The position numbers and the translations under genes were made by a program. 26,050 nucleotides of DNA from the NCBI GenBank assembly GCA_026770575.1, contig MU657268.1:113654-139703 (forward strand), in the 5' to 3' direction. This DNA is from Pelagophyceae sp. CCMP2097 (Eukaryota > Sar > Pelagophyceae). The notes under the pieces were generated by a model. The model searched no databases, was not told the origin of the DNA, and saw only the letters and a program-made list of their open reading frames with translations. This document shows, piece after piece, positions 26,031-26,050 of this stretch. The number at the start of each line of letters is the position of its first letter. Positions within the stretch are counted from its first letter, which is position 1.

Positions 26031-26050
26031 GCCCCCGTCAGATGCCCGTC

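Overview
The window is nuclear DNA of a GC-rich eukaryote. Several genes only read correctly after removal of short GT-AG introns, the protein families are eukaryotic (MYND finger, potassium-channel T1 plus Kelch, ankyrin/TPR, phytanoyl-CoA-dioxygenase fold), and one minus-strand remnant begins with a heterokont-style plastid presequence (hydrophobic signal followed by a SAF motif). Together with the local family expansions, this points to a marine stramenopile alga, most likely a pelagophyte of the Aureococcus/Pelagomonas type. That placement is inference, not a database result.

Layout. 350-1456 (+) is a MYND/RING-like/Sel1-repeat gene interrupted by two small indels. 2180-2914 (-) is a frame-broken remnant of a plastid-targeted protein, divergent from the next gene. 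3095-12453 (+) is one Fe(II)/2-oxoglutarate dioxygenase gene (PhyH-like). Its seven proposed exons total about 1.66 kb, and it is stretched to 9.4 kb by two introns of 2.1 kb and 5.2 kb made almost entirely of 12-14 bp minisatellites, a dispersed ~185 bp inverted-ended element (four copies) and larger duplicated modules. The 5.2 kb intron splits the HxD iron-binding motif from the rest of the catalytic core. 13479-14364 (+) is a PcfJ-like gene flanked by a ~50 bp direct repeat.

From 14.6 kb to the end, five loci belong to one family that fuses a T1 (KCTD-type BTB) domain to a six-bladed Kelch propeller. Two minus-strand copies are intact (19248-20736 and 24329-25864). They share a 5' micro-intron at exactly the same codon and phase. 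Three plus-strand copies are broken (14617-15629, 16395-17739, 18298-18882). Between the intact copies lies a multi-exon ankyrin plus TPR gene (about 20886-24056, +).

The genes do not form an evident pathway. The region looks like an accessory, duplication-rich segment holding scaffold/adaptor families (MYND-Sel1, T1-Kelch, ankyrin-TPR) around one metabolic enzyme with unusual introns. Several frame breaks fall next to short C runs, so sequencing or assembly error competes with true gene decay for those loci.
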